A stretch of DNA of 63,540 nt, from NCBI GenBank assembly GCA_003132445.1, contig PKXU01000122.1, positions 16,456 through 79,995 of the forward strand. The letters are read 5' to 3'. Below are positions 61,373 through 63,540 of this stretch, one piece after another. The stretch's first letter is position 1; each line of letters opens with the position of its first letter. The notes under the pieces were generated by a model. That model ran no database searches. It saw nothing but the letters and a program-made list of their open reading frames with translations, and was not told the DNA's origin. The DNA is from Acidobacteriaceae bacterium. Its GTDB lineage: Bacteria; Acidobacteriota; Terriglobia; Terriglobales; Acidobacteriaceae. The translations under genes and the position numbers were made by a program.

Positions 61373-62962
61373 ATGGCTAGCACTCCTCGAGCAACTGCCG
61401 CTCCCGACCGCGACCGGCAGTCGTTCCTTGCTTCGGGCATGGCGACGATCTGGGTGATTGCGCTGGCCAAGTTGCTCTTCCACATTTATTTCAATAACCG
61501 CTACGGCTATTTTCGCGATGAGTTCAATTACATTGTCTGCGGCGACCACCTGCAGTGGGGATATGTGGACCAACCTCCGCTTATTCCGTTTCTGATCCAC
61601 ATTTGCCGTGCCGTGCTGGGAGACTCGCTGCGCAGCATTCGCTTCATCCCTGCTCTGGCTTCTTCCCTTCTGGTTGTACAGACTGCCTTGCTGGCCCGCG
61701 AGCTCGGAGGGCGCCGTTACGCCGTGCTGTTGAGCGCAGTCTGCGCCGTCATCGCGCCGCAGTATCTTTCGAACGGCAGCCTCCTCGGCACGAATTGTCT
61801 CGAACCCAACCTCTGGATGGGCTGTGCTTATTTCGCAATCCTCGCCATCAAGAGAAACGATCCACGCTGCTGGCTGTGGTTCGGCATAGTCGCCGGTCTC
61901 GGCCTGGAAGAAAAGTATTCCATTGCTGTCTTTGGCCTGGGGATGGTCGTCGGGCTGCTGCTCACTGAGCAGCGCCGCGTGTTTTTAAAGAAGTGGATCT
62001 GGCTGGGCGGGCTCGCAGCTTTTCTTATCTTCCTGCCCAACCTGCTGTGGAACATTCACTACGACTGGCCGTTCGTGCAATTGATGCGCGGCATCCTCGC
62101 CGAGGGCCGCGACGTTGTGCTGGGGCCGCTTCCGTTCTTCTTGCAACAGACTCTGCTCGTGAATCCTCTAACCGCGCCAATCTGGCTGGCGGGATTGTTT
62201 GCGCTCCTGTTCTGGAAGCAGCTAAGACCTTATCGCGTGCTGGGCTGGTGCTATCTGGTCTGCTATACAGTTTTCTTTGGACTGCACGGAAAAAACTACT
62301 ACCTGGCGCCCGTCTATCCCATGCTGTTCGCGGCGGGAGCGGTGGTCCTTGAATCTGCGCTCGATGGCAAGGATGGTGGCTGGTCTCGCCTGCGGTGGTT
62401 GAAGCCTGCGATTGTGCTTCTCTTGCTGGCCAGCGGGGCGTACCTCGCGCCCATCGTCGTTCCCGTTCTTTCGCCCGATCATTTCCTCGCGTACGCAAAA
62501 TCTCTCCGGTTCAAACTTCCCGTGATGGAGCACTCCCACGCTCGCGCTGCGCTGCCGCAGTGGTTTTCGGACCAGTTCGGATGGCAAGAGATTGTGGAAG
62601 AAACCGCGATCGCATGGAATCGGCTTTCGCCCGACGAACGAAAAGACTGCGGCATCTTCGCCCAGGATTACGGACAGGCCGGAGCCATCGACTTTCTCGG
62701 CCGCCGCGAGGGCTTGCCGGCTTCGCTCAGCGGCCATCAGACCTGGTTTCTCTGGGGACCGCACGGCTACTCGGGCAACTGCATGATCGTGCTGGATGAT
62801 AAAAAGGCAACGCTGGACAAACTCTGGGAGCATGTGGAATACATAGGCACGTCCGCGGCAAATCCCTATGCGCTGGAGCAACGGATTGACGTTTACATTT
62901 GCCGGGGCGCGAAGTTCGGGACGCTGACTCAGCTCTGGCCGCACTTGAAGCGCTGGCGGTAG
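61373..62962 (+). CDS. GT39-type membrane glycosyltransferase (second)
   Basis: 529 residues with about twelve helices. The PMT_2 signature loop YFRDEFNYIVCGDHLQWGYV and DQPPLIPFLIHICRAVLGDS, with the acidic pair DE, is of the ArnT/PMT type; a C-terminal periplasmic part of about 150 residues follows (FSDQFGWQEIVEETAIAWNR). It transfers a sugar from a polyprenyl phosphate. It differs clearly from the GT39 at 36026. Divergent from the FecR-domain gene, with a 194-base intergenic stretch in which I see no clear signals. Confidence 0.85.
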   Translation: MASTPRATAAPDRDRQSFLASGMATIWVIALAKLLFHIYFNNRYGYFRDEFNYIVCGDHLQWGYVDQPPLIPFLIHICRAVLGDSLRSIRFIPALASSLLVVQTALLARELGGRRYAVLLSAVCAVIAPQYLSNGSLLGTNCLEPNLWMGCAYFAILAIKRNDPRCWLWFGIVAGLGLEEKYSIAVFGLGMVVGLLLTEQRRVFLKKWIWLGGLAAFLIFLPNLLWNIHYDWPFVQLMRGILAEGRDVVLGPLPFFLQQTLLVNPLTAPIWLAGLFALLFWKQLRPYRVLGWCYLVCYTVFFGLHGKNYYLAPVYPMLFAAGAVVLESALDGKDGGWSRLRWLKPAIVLLLLASGAYLAPIVVPVLSPDHFLAYAKSLRFKLPVMEHSHARAALPQWFSDQFGWQEIVEETAIAWNRLSPDERKDCGIFAQDYGQAGAIDFLGRREGLPASLSGHQTWFLWGPHGYSGNCMIVLDDKKATLDKLWEHVEYIGTSAANPYALEQRIDVYICRGAKFGTLTQLWPHLKRWR

Positions 62963-63046
62963 ACGTTCCCTCGGCAAAGCCCCTCTCTTGCCGCACCTTC
63001 CTTGCGGGTTGTAGCATCAATTCTTAGGGATTCATAAGGAGTAATC

Positions 63047-63540
63047 ATGGCCACCGATACGGTTATCACGCCCGCGACGCCTGCCTACGGCAAGACAAAA
63101 GTTTTCAAGAATTTTATCGACGGGGAATGGGTCGAGGCTTCCACGGGGGAGACATTTGAGAATCGCAATCCTGCCGACACCCGCGACCTGGTCGGCATTT
63201 TTCAGAAATCCTCCAGGGCCGACGTGGATGCTGCCGTCGAAGCCGCCAAGCGGGCCTTCACCAAGTGGCGCTTGGTTCCCGCTCCGCGTCGCGCGGAGAT
63301 TGTTTTTCGCGCTGCCGAGATTTTGATTGAGCGTAAGGAAGACTATGCCCGCGAAATGACCCGCGAAATGGGCAAGGTTCTCGCCGAAACGCGGGGCGAC
63401 GTGCAGGAAGCGATTGACGCCGCTTATTACAATGCGGGCGAAGGCCGTCGCCTGTTCGGTCCCACCGTGCCGTCGGAAATGCCGAACAAGTTTGCCATGG
63501 CCGTGCGCCAGCCCATCGGCGTCTGCGGCATGATCACGCC
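63047..63540 (+). CDS. Aldehyde dehydrogenase, N-terminal part (cut by window end)
   Basis: The first 164 residues of an ALDH-family enzyme. [20 protein letters not shown] followed by PADTRDLVG is the family start, and [20 protein letters not shown] the helix before the NAD domain; it ends in [11 protein letters not shown]. The catalytic Cys and Glu lie beyond the window. AAGGAG precedes ATG 63047 by five bases. Likely oxidises a semialdehyde such as 2-oxoglutarate semialdehyde; the substrate cannot be set from this part. Confidence 0.92.
   Translation, partial: MATDTVITPATPAYGKTKVFKNFIDGEWVEASTGETFENRNPADTRDLVGIFQKSSRADVDAAVEAAKRAFTKWRLVPAPRRAEIVFRAAEILIERKEDYAREMTREMGKVLAETRGDVQEAIDAAYYNAGEGRRLFGPTVPSEMPNKFAMAVRQPIGVCGMIT

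Noticed and set aside
1..63540. CRISPR arrays, tRNA and rRNA genes
   Set aside because: No array of regular repeats with unique spacers and no tRNA or rRNA signature was seen on either strand; the repeats found are dispersed or palindromic.

Overview
The window looks like chromosomal DNA of an Acidobacteriota bacterium, probably class Terriglobia. This is inferred from G+C content, gene families and repeat style, since there is no rRNA or tRNA in the window. Typical traits are a heme A synthase/DUF420 cluster with an ABC exporter, TonB_C proteins fused to other domains, a Tes-like radical SAM enzyme, long secreted proteins of unknown function and many short palindromic intergenic repeats.

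Layout. 0.1-4.7 kb (+): cupredoxin-like lipoprotein, heme A synthase, ABC ATPase and permease with a small membrane protein between them, and DUF420 protein, consistent with respiratory oxidase assembly. 5-10 kb: small hypotheticals, a HEAT protein with a lipoyl-like insert, a VOC gene broken by one in-frame TGA, ferredoxin, SSB, a zinc ribbon and a GAF-TM-TonB_C fusion. 10.2-12.6 kb: UDP-glucose dehydrogenase and UDP-glucuronate decarboxylase, a translationally coupled nucleotide-sugar pair. 12.8-14.1 kb: receiver-like/PilZ/PilZ protein. 14.4-19.7 kb (+): minor pilin operon (FimT/GspH, PilV, PilW and a 972-residue PilX-like protein) ending in a clear terminator. 20-21.3 kb: sensor kinase. 21.8-24 kb (-): radical SAM enzyme of the tetraether lipid synthase type.

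24.4-28.1 kb is a degraded island: a frameshifted antitoxin, a frameshifted Abi-like gene, a frameshifted GIY-YIG nuclease lying between copies of one dispersed repeat, and a PD-(D/E)XK nuclease gene with a dispersed repeat captured in its reading frame. 28-43 kb holds envelope and metabolic genes: a small outer membrane barrel, ornithine cyclodeaminase family, an ATP-grasp-like protein, a processive GT2, a FitB-type PIN toxin with its antitoxin, GT39, DUF4097, a methyltransferase, a secreted protein and an APC permease. 43-50 kb has a GcvT-like protein divergent from two tandem PYROXD2-like oxidoreductases. 49.8-59.7 kb (-) is the elongasome cluster mreB-mreC-mreD-mrdA-rodA followed by an RNase E/G with a huge disordered insert. 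A FecR-domain protein, a second GT39 and the 5' part of an aldehyde dehydrogenase close the window.

The most unusual aspects are: the non-coding repeats (two MITE-like elements with about 30-bp terminal inverted repeats, a 39-bp hairpin with an exact 8-bp flanking duplication, a hairpin repeat with a compensatory base change, and word-like repeats at gene junctions that overlap stop codons); the association of these repeats with nuclease genes; the Tes-like enzyme in a bacterium; and several unusual domain fusions. Four genes are each broken by a single-base event, so decay and assembly error both have to be considered.
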